Origin: Poriferisulfidus sp965221375
GTDB lineage: Bacteria > Pseudomonadota > Gammaproteobacteria > Poriferisulfidales > Poriferisulfidaceae
Direction: 5' to 3'
Length of the DNA: 64,000 nucleotides
Assembly: GCA_965221375.1 (NCBI GenBank)
Contig: OZ244883.1
Coordinates: forward strand, 1,240,001-1,304,000
Part shown: one piece after another, positions 35,400 through 44,009 of the stretch
Position numbering within the stretch: position 1 is the stretch's first letter
Layout of the letters: each line of letters opens with the position of its first letter
Made by a program: the position numbers and the translations under genes
Notes under the pieces: generated by a model
The model's input: only the letters and a program-made list of their open reading frames with translations
Told to the model about the DNA's origin: nothing
The model's database searches: none

Positions 35400-36590
35400 G
35401 TGATTGAACGAGAAAGCGAAAAAAGCGTATCTGATGCCTTGAATTTTCAGGCATCTGTCGCACTCTTGGGTCCGAGGCATATCGGCAAAACGACATTGGC
35501 AAAAAAGATTGCCAAATCGCGACCATCCGTCTATCTGGATTTACAGAACCCTCGTGATCGACAACTCCTAGAAGACCCTTGGCAATATTTGTCCGGCCAC
35601 TTGGACAAGTTAGTTATCCTGGATGAAATCCATCGCACTCCGGAGTTATTTGACAGCTTACGAGGACTAATCGATCAAGGTCGGCAAACGGGACATCGGC
35701 ACGGCCTATATTTGCTCCTGGGCTCTGCCTCAATCGATCTCATGCGCCAATCAGAAACTTTGGCGGGCCGTATTCAGCATATGTATCTGCCGCCTTTGAC
35801 AGTATCTGAGGTGGAGGCGACCCAAGAAGCAAAAATGCACCTGTGGTTGCGCGGCGGCTTCCCGGACAGCTTTCTTGCAGAGGATGAGCACCATAGTTAC
35901 CTCGTTCGCAAAAACTTAATCAGTACATGTCTGGCAAGGGAAATTGCCGAATTTGGTATGCGGGTGCCCCTGCCGACCATGGAAAGGTTATGGAGCATGC
36001 TGGCACACAACCAAGGCCAACTACTCAATGCTTCCGCCTTGGCCAAAAGCTTGGGTGTCTCGGCGCCGTCGGTGAAACGCTACCTGGACTTGCTCGACAA
36101 GCTTCTGTTAATCCGCCATCTTCGACCGATGGTGACTAATACCAAAAAACGGCTGATCAAATCTCCCAAAGTATATCTTCGAGATTCAGGAATGGTTCAT
36201 GCCCTTCTGGATATCGCGACTTCGGAAGAACTACTGCGGCATCCGGTCATGGGTTTTAGTTGGGAAGGGCTTGTTATCGAAACGTTACTGGCGGCTAACC
36301 CGTATATGCGTGCTGGGTTTTACCGTACCGCCGACGGAGCTGAAGCCGATCTTGTATTGGATTTGGGATCGATACATGGGCGTTGGCTTATTGAAATCAA
36401 GTTCAATGTTGGCGCTATAAACCGGCTTGGCATCAAAAGTGTTCAGAAAGACCTGAAGCCGTCACGCACATTTATTGTTCATTCCGGTGAAGAATCCTAT
36501 CCGCTCGGCGACTGGGCAGAAGTGATCAGCCTTTCAGACATGGTGGCGCAATTGCGCAAGATTCGCCATCCAAAAATTGAAAATCTATGA
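35400..36590 (+). CDS. AAA family ATPase with DUF4143 C-terminal domain
   Basis: This 396-residue protein is of the ATP-binding/DUF4143 type. Walker A GPRHIGKTTLA lies near residue 25 and Walker B LVILDEIHR near 70. SASIDLMRQSETLAGRIQHMYLPPLTVSEV is the usual sensor region. A winged-helix segment (LNASALAKSLGVSAPSVKRYLDLLDKLLLI) lies near 205-235. The DUF4143 nuclease-like fold ends with GAEADLVLD and WLIEIKFN, resembling a PD-(D/E)xK core. The family is common on accessory DNA; its function is unclear. I chose GTG 35400 because VIEREX is the usual N-terminus; the TTG at 35373 would place the hairpin inside the gene. Confidence 0.85.
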   Translation: MIERESEKSVSDALNFQASVALLGPRHIGKTTLAKKIAKSRPSVYLDLQNPRDRQLLEDPWQYLSGHLDKLVILDEIHRTPELFDSLRGLIDQGRQTGHRHGLYLLLGSASIDLMRQSETLAGRIQHMYLPPLTVSEVEATQEAKMHLWLRGGFPDSFLAEDEHHSYLVRKNLISTCLAREIAEFGMRVPLPTMERLWSMLAHNQGQLLNASALAKSLGVSAPSVKRYLDLLDKLLLIRHLRPMVTNTKKRLIKSPKVYLRDSGMVHALLDIATSEELLRHPVMGFSWEGLVIETLLAANPYMRAGFYRTADGAEADLVLDLGSIHGRWLIEIKFNVGAINRLGIKSVQKDLKPSRTFIVHSGEESYPLGDWAEVISLSDMVAQLRKIRHPKIENL

Positions 36591-36788
36591 AGTCTGCATC
36601 ATCCAATATCCATGAAATGGGTTAAAACACCCTGTCATTCAATACATACCTATCCCTGATATGCCACTTCTACAAGATGAAGTGGAAGATAAACGACCGG
36701 CACAAGCATAGTTGCCAGTCCTACCATCGCTATGAATAGCAGTGAAAGGGCGGCTCCCGGGTTTTCATTCCTTAACCATACGCCATGC

Positions 36789-37331
36789 CTAGGATGCCGA
36801 TAGCCACAGCCCCAACATGAGCAGCCCAACCAAAATGGCAATGGCCAAGATTCCTACAATTAAGCCAGTTGCGACACGTGTCGCTAGAAGGGAATTCTTG
36901 TTCAACCTTGGAAAATCTGTATGCGCAATCATCCAAAAGGCAAATGCGCCTATAGCAGCTGCGAAGGAGGGTCCCATTACATATACATAATCCATCACAT
37001 CTGTTAATTTTAGAGGCCATTTGGTAAGGTACAAACCGAGCAAATTATGAACAACAAACGTTACGCCTACGATATGACAAGCGCTGGTCCACCGAACAAT
37101 CAAGGCTATCAGGTACAAGGGCATATATACGACAACCACAACTGGGATAGCCATTACCGTTACTACAGGGAAATAAGCTATTGCCTGTAACGACTCGCTC
37201 CAAGTTGTTATGCCAGCCAACACGCCACCGACCCCGACAAATAATGCGAAAGAAGCGGCCGCCACCAAAATTGCTGCGACAAACCCCAGCAAAATACGCC
37301 ATATAGAAGGGGCATGATTCAGAAAAGACAT
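36789..37331 (-). CDS. Orphan multi-pass membrane protein
   Basis: I do not recognise this 180-residue protein. It has five likely membrane helices: roughly residues 12-40, 48-75, 80-100, 112-135 and 150-175. The start SFLNHAPSIWRILLGF lies at ATG 37331. No Shine-Dalgarno is visible, and a TTG at 37409 would add 26 charged residues. Near its 3' end a second minus-strand frame (36650-36841) encodes another hydrophobic run. It sits between the DUF4143 gene and a decayed IS element in an accessory patch, so recent acquisition or decay is plausible. Confidence 0.5.
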   Translation of the reverse strand: MSFLNHAPSIWRILLGFVAAILVAAASFALFVGVGGVLAGITTWSESLQAIAYFPVVTVMAIPVVVVVYMPLYLIALIVRWTSACHIVGVTFVVHNLLGLYLTKWPLKLTDVMDYVYVMGPSFAAAIGAFAFWMIAHTDFPRLNKNSLLATRVATGLIVGILAIAILVGLLMLGLWLSAS

Positions 37332-37457
37332 AATAAAGTTTGCATTTGGAAAGAGTTTTTTCTTCCCCAGCCCCACACCGCAAGTGTCCCCTACATGTGT
37401 CGTGTCCAACCTAGCCCAGAGGTTACCACAAAAGCAAGCATAGACGAATAGTATCGA

Positions 37458-38165
37458 GTGGTCCTACTTTTTCGGACAGGTCGTTAAAGTGTCCAAGGGC
37501 TTAAGGAGTCATCAGACATAGCCAAAAAGAGACGCCGATTCACGACGCAATTCAAGAAGCGGGTAACGCTTGAGGCGTTGCGCGAACGAGACACGATTCA
37601 GGCAATCGCCTCGCGGTGTGAGGTGCATCCGAACCAGGTGAAGGTCTGGAAACGGTAGGCGATCGAAAGCCTTGGGAAGGTCTTCGCAGCACCGGCGAGG
37701 AAGGCCGCATTGGATCCCGAGAAGACGATCCGAGGGCTTCACGCGAAGATCAGCGAACCGACGATGGAGCAGGATTTTTTCTGCGCAGGATGGGTCGGTG
37801 GGTCGTGCGCGGCGGCATTTGATATTCGAGGAATCCCACCCCCCTGAGCGTCACGCATCAGTGCGTGCTGCTCGGCATCAGCCGATCGTCGCGATATTAC
37901 CAACCCGCCGTCGCGCCCAACTGCTTGGCGGCTGTTCCGCTTCGCTGCACTCTTTCGGGGAATCCAGTGCAGGGAAGAATCGTCACGTTCGGAGGCAACT
38001 TCTCAGTCGTAATCGACCTGCATTCCCACGCGCGTGTGCGCCGTCATCGAAGTACTGTATTTGACACCAACCGCCTACCTTTGGTAGGCTCATTCACCGA
38101 GGGCATTAAATCAACCGGAGTACACCTTAATTTCGCCCCCAAACTGTCCAAAGAAGTGGGGCCAC
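37458..38165 (+). mobile_element. Degenerate IS3-family element with both terminal inverted repeats
   Basis: The left end GTGGTCCTACTTTTTCGGAC (from 37458) and the right end (38143-38165, read in reverse as GTGGCCCCACTTCTTTGGAC) match at most positions. They are the typical ends of an IS3-family subgroup. The 708 bp between them is about half of an intact element (about 1.2-1.3 kb). It contains a broken orfA and only the start of orfB, so it is internally deleted. No clear target-site duplication is seen. A GCCTACC/GGTAGGC hairpin lies at 38073-38089. Confidence 0.75.
37518..37910 (+). pseudogene. IS3-family transposase remnant (orfA plus 5' end of orfB)
   Basis: Translation from 37518 reads AKKRRRFTTQFKKRVTLEAL and then a helix-turn-helix ending HPNQVKVWKR, as in IS3 OrfA. 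The start codon is ATA where ATG is expected. A TAG at 37656-37658 replaces the usual Gln codon, after which the frame continues as AIESLGKVFAAPARKAALDPEKTIRGLHAKI. A second fragment (about 37848-37910) reads VLLGISRSSRYYQP, the start of OrfB. The rest of OrfB, including the DDE residues, is gone, so the element cannot move itself. Confidence 0.8.
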
Positions 38166-38200
38166 CTCAAAGATTTCTTTTACCTGATCCACATGCAGCA

Positions 38201-38692
38201 TTAAAATCCGGAATAATAAATTTGCGAAGCAATTCCTAAAATTCCTGCATTCTCGGAAAAATAAATTCTCACCTGAAGGCTGGCACTCGCAAAGATAAAG
38301 GCTTCAAAATAAATGTCTCTCAACATGAATTTGATAGAACCAATATCGGGCGGGGCACCGCCAACAGTGCAGGGCTGAGTGTCTCGATCCGGAGTTACAT
38401 ATTTTTTCGCTTCTGGAGCACCCCCTCCCCACTGTAGCATCTCACACAACCTTCTGGGAGATATATAGCCATATGGAACTTCATGTTCTAGCAAATATTC
38501 TTTTACATTTAAAACCGGAGTGCCCGGCGGAAACTCATCTTCAAACTGGGCAATATATCTCTCGTAATTCCATCTTGTTACTTGCTGCGGTTTAATTATT
38601 TCTTGCTGCTGGTCATGCGTTATAGCAAAGAAAACAAGACTAGAATTTACAACAAACCAAAAAAGGCATGCACAAAATAAACGGTTACTCAT
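38201..38692 (-). CDS. Hypothetical exported protein
   Basis: I do not recognise this 163-residue product. A hydrophobic N-terminus (RLFCACLFWFVVNSSLVFFAI, about residues 4-24) looks like a signal peptide or membrane anchor. The rest is a small soluble region with three Cys and a WNYERYIAQFEDEF segment. The start could be ATG 38692 or 38701; neither has a clear Shine-Dalgarno. Base composition is AT-rich compared with the flanking core genes. It follows a possible 59-residue frame on the same strand and ends about 35 bp from the IS remnant. Confidence 0.45.
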   Translation of the reverse strand: MSNRLFCACLFWFVVNSSLVFFAITHDQQQEIIKPQQVTRWNYERYIAQFEDEFPPGTPVLNVKEYLLEHEVPYGYISPRRLCEMLQWGGGAPEAKKYVTPDRDTQPCTVGGAPPDIGSIKFMLRDIYFEAFIFASASLQVRIYFSENAGILGIASQIYYSGF

Positions 38693-38704
38693 GAAGATCA
38701 TCAA

Positions 38705-38884
38705 TTAAATTATCAGATGCTCCTGGGATAACGAGAGACCTCCACCCTCGCACTGCGGGTCTTCTCCCTGTTCGGCAACTGCAACGGTAATGACATCATT
38801 TTCCTCTGACACTGGCACAGCCTGTACATGCTTCAAAAAATCTAGCGATACCCGCCCGCCGATAGAAACAAAATCTTTGGTCAA
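38705..38884 (-). CDS. Possible small protein or gene fragment, 59 residues
   Basis: The gap between 38702 and 39024 holds one minus-strand frame with protein-like composition, starting at TTG 38884. It reads GGRVSLDFLKHVQAVPV, then EENDVITVAVAEQGEDPQCEGGG, then SLSQEHLII and TAA at 38705. There is no ATG, no clear ribosome site, and a stop (TAA) four codons upstream. It may be the decayed 3' end of a longer gene or a short secreted peptide precursor. The remainder of the gap shows nothing I can name apart from the terminator below. Confidence 0.25.
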   Translation of the reverse strand: MTKDFVSIGGRVSLDFLKHVQAVPVSEENDVITVAVAEQGEDPQCEGGGLSLSQEHLII

Positions 38885-39018
38885 GATAGAAAATTATTGC
38901 CTGACGGGAGTCTACCACGTTCATACTTATTAAGCAGCAGCACAATTTTTATCATACTTTCGAGGAGTTCAAGAGTATTTTAAATAACGACAACGATTTC
39001 CTCAAGTTGTGTAGTGTT

Positions 39019-39051
39019 GAAAAAATTACGCCCGTTCAAGACGGGCGTAAT
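39019..39051 (-). terminator. Rho-independent terminator of the molybdo-enzyme operon
   Basis: ATTACGCCCGT and ACGGGCGTAAT (39025-39035 and 39041-39051) form a perfect 11-bp stem with a five-base loop. On the minus strand the stem is followed directly by a run of T (39019-39024 read as A on the plus strand). It lies 29 bp after the stop of the flavin/ferredoxin reductase gene at 39080. Confidence 0.88.
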
Positions 39052-39079
39052 GGTTACCAGATTATGCTGAAAAATCTAT

Positions 39080-40198
39080 TCAGCTGATTGTCTGCGCCAG
39101 TGTTGTGGGTTGTGGCTCAAACTCGGGCGAAATCGCTTTCGCCGGGCAAATCTCCACACACGCATAACAACGAATGCATTCTTTTTCGTTGATGTACAGC
39201 GTGTTGTAGTAAAGCCCCGAAGTGGCACCCGGCTCGACCTTTTCAAAATCCATGGAACCCGCCGTCTTGCCATTGGTCTGACGCAAACGTGAGGCTTCCA
39301 CAATGCAGTTCTCAACCGGTTTGACCATCAGGCATTCATCGCACAACACGCATTTGGTATTGTCGATTACCGGCACCGGTGAGCGTGCATCTTCGAACTT
39401 GTCGTAATAAATATTCTCGCTGGCCAGGCCCGCCTCTTTCAGCACGGCAATGCCCGCATCAATCATCGGGGGCGGTCCGCAGAAATATGCCTTGATAGCG
39501 TTAATATCGAGTTTGCCGCTATCCAGATAAGTGCTCTTGAAATAGTCGGTCACAAACCCGCGTCCACCGCTCCAATCGGAGTCTTCCGGCTCTTCGCTGA
39601 GCACCGGCGTGAACTCCAGCTTGTAATCCGGATGCCAGCGCGCCTGCAGTGCGGCAATTTCTTCGGCCAAGTACAGGTCCTTCTGAGCGCGTGCGCCGTA
39701 AAAGAAATAGCAGTTGCGCGGAACCTGCAGATTGGCGGCATGTTCGATGACGGAAAAGACCGCACTCATGCCCGATCCGCCCGCGATGCAGACCATATCC
39801 TCAGTCGACGGATCCAGTCTGAACTTGCCCAACGGTCCTGACAAGGTGACCGACGTGCCCGTTCGATCTTCCGTCGCCAGCCATTCCGACAATTCGCCGC
39901 CGGGGACCAGACGAATAAAGAACGTGTGCTCGCCCTCGTTTTCGGATTCGGGCGCCCGTGCAAAAGAATACGGACGCGGCTTGCGAATGCCCGGCACCCG
40001 CAAAGTCCAAAATTGTCCGGCTTCACCGATTTTCCGCTCATTTTCGCAATGCACCACGATTTCATAGGTGTCGTGGGTGAGATTGCGAATACTTTTGATT
40101 TCGCCGTCCCGAAAACCTACACGCAGGGTTTGAATTTCACGATTGGGCTGCGGCAGACCCAAGGGGTCCCGCAGGCCCGAAAAAAGTTCCTGTGCCAT
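39080..40198 (-). CDS. Ferredoxin-NADP reductase-like flavoprotein with C-terminal 2[4Fe-4S] domain
   Basis: This 372-residue electron-transfer protein has an FNR domain: the FAD-binding RPYSFARAP near residue 75, VTLSGPLGKFRL near 115, the NAD(P)-binding CIAGGSGMSAVFSVIEHA near 137, and YFCGPPPMIDAG near 238. After about residue 275 a ferredoxin-like part carries C-x2-C-x2-C-x8-C (CVLCDEC...NC) and CIRCYACVEICP. It begins with a one-base overlap (TGATG) after the molybdopterin oxidoreductase gene. It probably passes electrons between that enzyme and NAD(P)H or another carrier. The physiological direction and substrate are not known. Confidence 0.88.
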   Translation of the reverse strand: MAQELFSGLRDPLGLPQPNREIQTLRVGFRDGEIKSIRNLTHDTYEIVVHCENERKIGEAGQFWTLRVPGIRKPRPYSFARAPESENEGEHTFFIRLVPGGELSEWLATEDRTGTSVTLSGPLGKFRLDPSTEDMVCIAGGSGMSAVFSVIEHAANLQVPRNCYFFYGARAQKDLYLAEEIAALQARWHPDYKLEFTPVLSEEPEDSDWSGGRGFVTDYFKSTYLDSGKLDINAIKAYFCGPPPMIDAGIAVLKEAGLASENIYYDKFEDARSPVPVIDNTKCVLCDECLMVKPVENCIVEASRLRQTNGKTAGSMDFEKVEPGATSGLYYNTLYINEKECIRCYACVEICPAKAISPEFEPQPTTLAQTIS

Positions 40199-42489
40199 CA
40201 GTTGAAAACTCCCGGATGCTCCTGTTTGGCATATTCCAGAATCTGCTCATCGGACACATCGGCGTCCTTGTTCTTGTTACGCCAGGCTGCGATATAACCT
40301 TCCTCGCCTCCCAACTCTTTGAAACGCGCTTTCTTGGTGGTTTCGTCGTCGGCCTTCTCGATCTCCGCCAGGCAGGAATAAAACGTCGGACTCATGCCAA
40401 AGTCGGTGAGCATCTCCGAATTCAACACATTGACGTTAATTCCACCGGGCGTGTTACTTCCCTTGAACTGCTTCTGGGTCGCACACACACCGTCCAGCAG
40501 ACCGTCGATAATCACGGCATAGCAGTAGGTCTCTCCGCGGTCATTGAACAGGCGCACCAGATCGCCATCTTCAATACCCCGTTGGGCTGCATCGCCGGGA
40601 CTCATCTCCACCGTCGGGCGAGACATCATGGCCTGCAGACGCGGAACCGACTGGAACGAATCCCCAATGAAATAATGTGCCGCAGAACTCAGCACCTGAA
40701 TCGGGTAGTTCTTGCGTTTCGGATCTTCCTGCCCTTCCACTTCAGGGTTGTAGGTCGGCAGCGGGTCCTGTCCTTCATCGGCCAGTGTTTGACTGAAGAT
40801 TTCGATCTTCTTGCTGGCCGTCGGCCAACCAATATTGAGGAAGTCGCGGCGCTTGGATTTCTCGCTCGCTCGCGCCCAGCCGTTCTCCACCAACTGCTCG
40901 TAAGTAATGCCTTCCATTAGCGGATTGACTTCTTCATCGAACAGAATGTCGCGGATCATTTCCTCATCCGTCTGGGTGAATGCATTGTCATCGTCTTCCA
41001 CATAACCCATCTTCTGCGCCATCCGACGGAACAGTTCGGTGTTCGAGCAGCTCTCGCCAAGCGGCTCAATGACCGGTTTGTTGAGGTTGAAGTGCCAGTG
41101 GCCGTATGCGGCATGCAGGTCCATGCGTTCGAACTGCGTATCCGCCGGCAGGACCACATCCGCGTAATTGCAGGTGTCGGTCCAGAAGGTGTCATGCACC
41201 GCCACGAACAGGTCGTCGCGCATTAGGCCACGACGCACATTGCCGGAGTTCGGCGCACAGTTGGCCGGATCCGAGTTGTACACGAACAGTGATTTGATCG
41301 GCGGGTCCATCGGCTGATCGTCGGAGCCGATATGGTCGGCCAGGGCGCGACCGATCTGCACCATGTTGACGACCCGCTTCTCGGCACGATTGCCCAAATC
41401 CGGACGCTGCAGCTTGGGCAGATTGAACTGCAGCCACATTTCCTCCAAGGTTCCAAACGCCGCGCCGCCGGAAGGATGACGCCACGACCCTGTGATGCAG
41501 GGCATGACCAGAATTGCTCGGCAAGTTTGCCCCGAATTCTGGTGGCGGTTCAAGCCGTAGTTGGCACGGATAAAGGAGCACTTCGCGTTGGCGTACATCA
41601 GGGCGAATTTTCGAATGTCTTCCTCAGACACGCCCGTGAGTTCGGCCACCCGATCGGCCGGGTATTCCGGCAGTTTCTCGTTGATGAACTGCTCCCAGCC
41701 CAAGGTCTGCTCACGCAGGAATTCCTCGTCGTGCAATCCTTCATCCACGATGATTTTCATGACGCCCAATGCCAGTGCGGCATCCGTGCCCGGACGCGGC
41801 TGGATGTGCCAGTCCGCCATCATGGTCGTACGGGTGATTCGGGGATCAATGACCACCAATGTGGCGCCGCGTTCCTGTGCTTCACGAATGAAAGGAATGG
41901 CATGCACCCCAGTGCTGACCAGGTTGGCACCCCACAGGACAATCAGATCGGCTTCCTGAGCCGCATCCTGAATGGCCGGACCGTTGGCCACGCCGTAGGT
42001 GTGAATGCCGGCCCACATGGCCGCGTAGATGCAGATGGATTGCTCCAGACGCGCAGCTTCCATTTTGTTCCAGAAGCGCTGATCCATCGCCCAGTAATTC
42101 AGCATGCCCAGCGTGCCGGAATAGGAATACGGCTGTACTGCTTCGGAACCGTGTTCGGCGACGACTTTTTTGAAATTGTCGGTCACCATATCCAGGGCTT
42201 CGTCCCAGCTGATGCGTTCAAAACGGGCGCCTGGGCCTCTGGGGCCCACTCGCCGGTGCGGGTATAGCACCCGGTTGTCGTTGTAGACCAAATCCAAGTA
42301 ATGATTGACTTTATTGCACAAATACCCCCGTGTCACCGGATGGGTGGGATCGCCCTGGACACGTACCGCACGGCCGGTGCGGTCGTCCCGCGTCACCAGC
42401 ATCGAGCAGGTGTCCGGGCAATCATGCGGGCAACAAACATGGTGCAGGGAATGTCCTTCCGGGACTTTAATCTTGGATACTTGCGTCAT
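40198..42489 (-). CDS. Molybdopterin oxidoreductase (DMSO reductase superfamily), substrate unknown
   Basis: This 763-residue protein has an N-terminal [4Fe-4S] motif (Cys20, Cys24, Cys28, Cys58; CPHDCPDTC...GYLCNK). The Mo-bisPGD domains follow, with WDEALD near residue 95, LWGANLVSTGVHAIPF near 190, VIDPRITRT and YNSDPANCAPNSGNVRRG near 405. A C-terminal cap has KGSNTPGGINVNVL. No Tat signal is seen, so it should be cytoplasmic. AAGGAGGAGG just before the ATG is an unusually strong ribosome site. Next to a YeeE permease and in a sulfur-oxidiser context, a sulfur oxyanion or formate-like substrate is possible but not shown. Confidence 0.85.
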   Translation of the reverse strand: MTQVSKIKVPEGHSLHHVCCPHDCPDTCSMLVTRDDRTGRAVRVQGDPTHPVTRGYLCNKVNHYLDLVYNDNRVLYPHRRVGPRGPGARFERISWDEALDMVTDNFKKVVAEHGSEAVQPYSYSGTLGMLNYWAMDQRFWNKMEAARLEQSICIYAAMWAGIHTYGVANGPAIQDAAQEADLIVLWGANLVSTGVHAIPFIREAQERGATLVVIDPRITRTTMMADWHIQPRPGTDAALALGVMKIIVDEGLHDEEFLREQTLGWEQFINEKLPEYPADRVAELTGVSEEDIRKFALMYANAKCSFIRANYGLNRHQNSGQTCRAILVMPCITGSWRHPSGGAAFGTLEEMWLQFNLPKLQRPDLGNRAEKRVVNMVQIGRALADHIGSDDQPMDPPIKSLFVYNSDPANCAPNSGNVRRGLMRDDLFVAVHDTFWTDTCNYADVVLPADTQFERMDLHAAYGHWHFNLNKPVIEPLGESCSNTELFRRMAQKMGYVEDDDNAFTQTDEEMIRDILFDEEVNPLMEGITYEQLVENGWARASEKSKRRDFLNIGWPTASKKIEIFSQTLADEGQDPLPTYNPEVEGQEDPKRKNYPIQVLSSAAHYFIGDSFQSVPRLQAMMSRPTVEMSPGDAAQRGIEDGDLVRLFNDRGETYCYAVIIDGLLDGVCATQKQFKGSNTPGGINVNVLNSEMLTDFGMSPTFYSCLAEIEKADDETTKKARFKELGGEEGYIAAWRNKNKDADVSDEQILEYAKQEHPGVFN

Positions 42490-42590
42490 AAAACCTCCTC
42501 CTTAAACTCAGTGTCCTACCAAAGGAATGGCACTACCTCAAATTATACACAAATACGGCGGGACTTCCTCCCTATGTGGAGCCATAAAGG

Positions 42591-42667
42591 TGGTGGGTCG
42601 TGCAGGAATCGAACCTGCGACCATCGGATTAAAAGTCCGGTGCTCTACCTGGCTGAGCTAACGACCC
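42591..42667 (-). tRNA. tRNA-Lys (anticodon UUU)
   Basis: Read on the minus strand, the 77-base gene starts GGGTCGT at 42667 and pairs with ACGACCC, followed by A and an encoded CCA (42591-42593). The D arm AGCTCAG, the anticodon arm CGGACTTTTAATCCG with TTT at the anticodon, and GGTTCGATTCC in the T arm are all present. It lies between the molybdo-enzyme gene and the YeeE gene. No duplicated 3' end, which would mark an integrated element, was noticed in the window. Confidence 0.97.
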
Positions 42668-42676
42668 GCATCCTCC

Positions 42677-43906
42677 TCAAATCGCTTCGTAGCGCCGCCA
42701 ACTCTGGGGCACCAGACGCAGGTCCGCAAGACCGGTCAGCAAAGCGCCGCCAAAGGTCGCTTCCTCTTCATAGACCATTTGATAGTACTGCACCTTCATC
42801 GTCAATGCGCTGCCCAGACAGATGCTGGCGAAGGTCAGAAACGACCCCAGCGCCAGTGTCGACGCCCCCGAGACGGCCTGCCCGATAGTACAGCCAATCG
42901 ACAGGACTCCGCCGAAACCCATCAGCAACCCGCCGAGCACATGGCGCATGACGTCTCCGCCGGACTGGAACCACTCCACCCGCAATCGCCGCGCCACCAA
43001 TGCATACACAAAAGCACCGGCAATCACACCGGCACCGGCAATCAGTGCGAAGTTGACGAATTGGCTGGAGAGGCCGGTCTCCAGGAACCGAATCAGCACG
43101 GCCGCGGGCTGCACAAAGGTCAGGGACTGGGCGCCGGCGCCATACGGCTGCTCCGCGCCCTCCAGAAAGGCTAACTCCTCCAGTAAGGTCTGACCCATCG
43201 GTCCGGCGGTCACATACCAGGCGGCCGTCACGCACAAGCCCAGCACTACCCCGGCCAGCACGTTGTCACGGCTGCTCAGGAACTCACGGGAGCGCAACAC
43301 CCAAATCAACAGCACCCCGGCCACCAGCAGGCTGGCGAAGGTTGCCGCGAAACCGGCCGGCAACCCGAACAGGCCGGTCGCAACCGCGCCCAGGGACTGA
43401 TCCTCCACTCCCCAGTTGGGCAGATTCACAAACGCCGGCTCCATCCACTGCAGAAACACGTAATAACCGAAATTCGTGAAAATCATCAGGTATCCGGCAA
43501 TGCCCATCGTCATCAGCACCAAAACAGACTTCAGATTACCCCCGCCGATGCGCACCATAGTGCGGTTGCCGCAACCGGAACCCAGAGTCATGCCAATGCC
43601 GAACAGCAGTCCGCCGATGATAAAGCGCGGCCATGGAAAGATCGGCGCCCGATACGGCGGGCGACCGGTCTGCGCATCTGCGGTCAGCGCCATGTTCGCC
43701 AGCTGCAGATATTCCAGTACGGCCACACCGAGCACGGCCACCGCGATGCCCAGAACCCAGGCGCGCATGCGCCCGCTGTCTCCCATGTTCACCAGATCCG
43801 ACACGGCTCCCATGGTGCAGAAATTGGTCTTGAAGGCCACTGCGCCCAGCACGGCGGCAATGGCAAAAGCGGCCCATAAGGTTTGGTGATAAATTTCAAG
43901 TTCCAT
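42677..43906 (-). CDS. YeeE/YedE family permease, likely thiosulfate or sulfur-compound importer
   Basis: This 409-residue integral membrane protein has about nine helices. It shows the conserved Cys motifs of the TsuA/YeeE family: FKTNFCTMGAVSD near residue 25, LGSGCGNRTMVRIGGGN near 110, and SIGCTIGQAVSG near 355. Characterised TsuA imports thiosulfate through a relay of such Cys. The start at ATG 43906 gives the usual short N-terminus; a longer frame to 44038 overlaps metG and looks spurious. It lies upstream of tRNA-Lys and the molybdo-enzyme genes on the same strand and is divergent from metG. Confidence 0.9.
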   Translation of the reverse strand: MELEIYHQTLWAAFAIAAVLGAVAFKTNFCTMGAVSDLVNMGDSGRMRAWVLGIAVAVLGVAVLEYLQLANMALTADAQTGRPPYRAPIFPWPRFIIGGLLFGIGMTLGSGCGNRTMVRIGGGNLKSVLVLMTMGIAGYLMIFTNFGYYVFLQWMEPAFVNLPNWGVEDQSLGAVATGLFGLPAGFAATFASLLVAGVLLIWVLRSREFLSSRDNVLAGVVLGLCVTAAWYVTAGPMGQTLLEELAFLEGAEQPYGAGAQSLTFVQPAAVLIRFLETGLSSQFVNFALIAGAGVIAGAFVYALVARRLRVEWFQSGGDVMRHVLGGLLMGFGGVLSIGCTIGQAVSGASTLALGSFLTFASICLGSALTMKVQYYQMVYEEEATFGGALLTGLADLRLVPQSWRRYEAI

Positions 43907-43938
43907 AACGCAATCCGGCAAGCGTTGGCAGGGCCGCT

Positions 43939-43948
43939 CATTATAATG
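43939..43948. promoter_or_regulatory. Symmetric -10 region shared by yeeE-like gene and metG
   Basis: CATTATAATG is its own reverse complement and contains a perfect TATAAT on each strand. It lies about 35 bp upstream of the YeeE start and 62 bp upstream of the metG start, in a 103-bp divergent intergenic region. No convincing -35 box was found for either direction at 16-18 bp. Confidence 0.35.
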
Positions 43949-44009
43949 GGGCGTGCGCATGCAGCCGCCACCGACTCGCGCTGCACCCCACATCCCGCGA
44001 CCCGTCCTC

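Noticed and set aside
36650..36841. Second membrane-like frame at the 3' end of the orphan membrane gene
   Set aside because: It has only a TTG start and no ribosome site, and its frame overlaps the first gene. It may be the remains of a frameshifted end but cannot be called a gene.
37458..38165. Functional insertion sequence
   Set aside because: The start codon of orfA is ATA, orfA has an in-frame TAG and most of orfB is deleted, so only the ends are intact.
42591..42667. tRNA-Lys as an attachment site of an integrated element
   Set aside because: No repeated tRNA 3' end, integrase or mobility gene was seen on either side.
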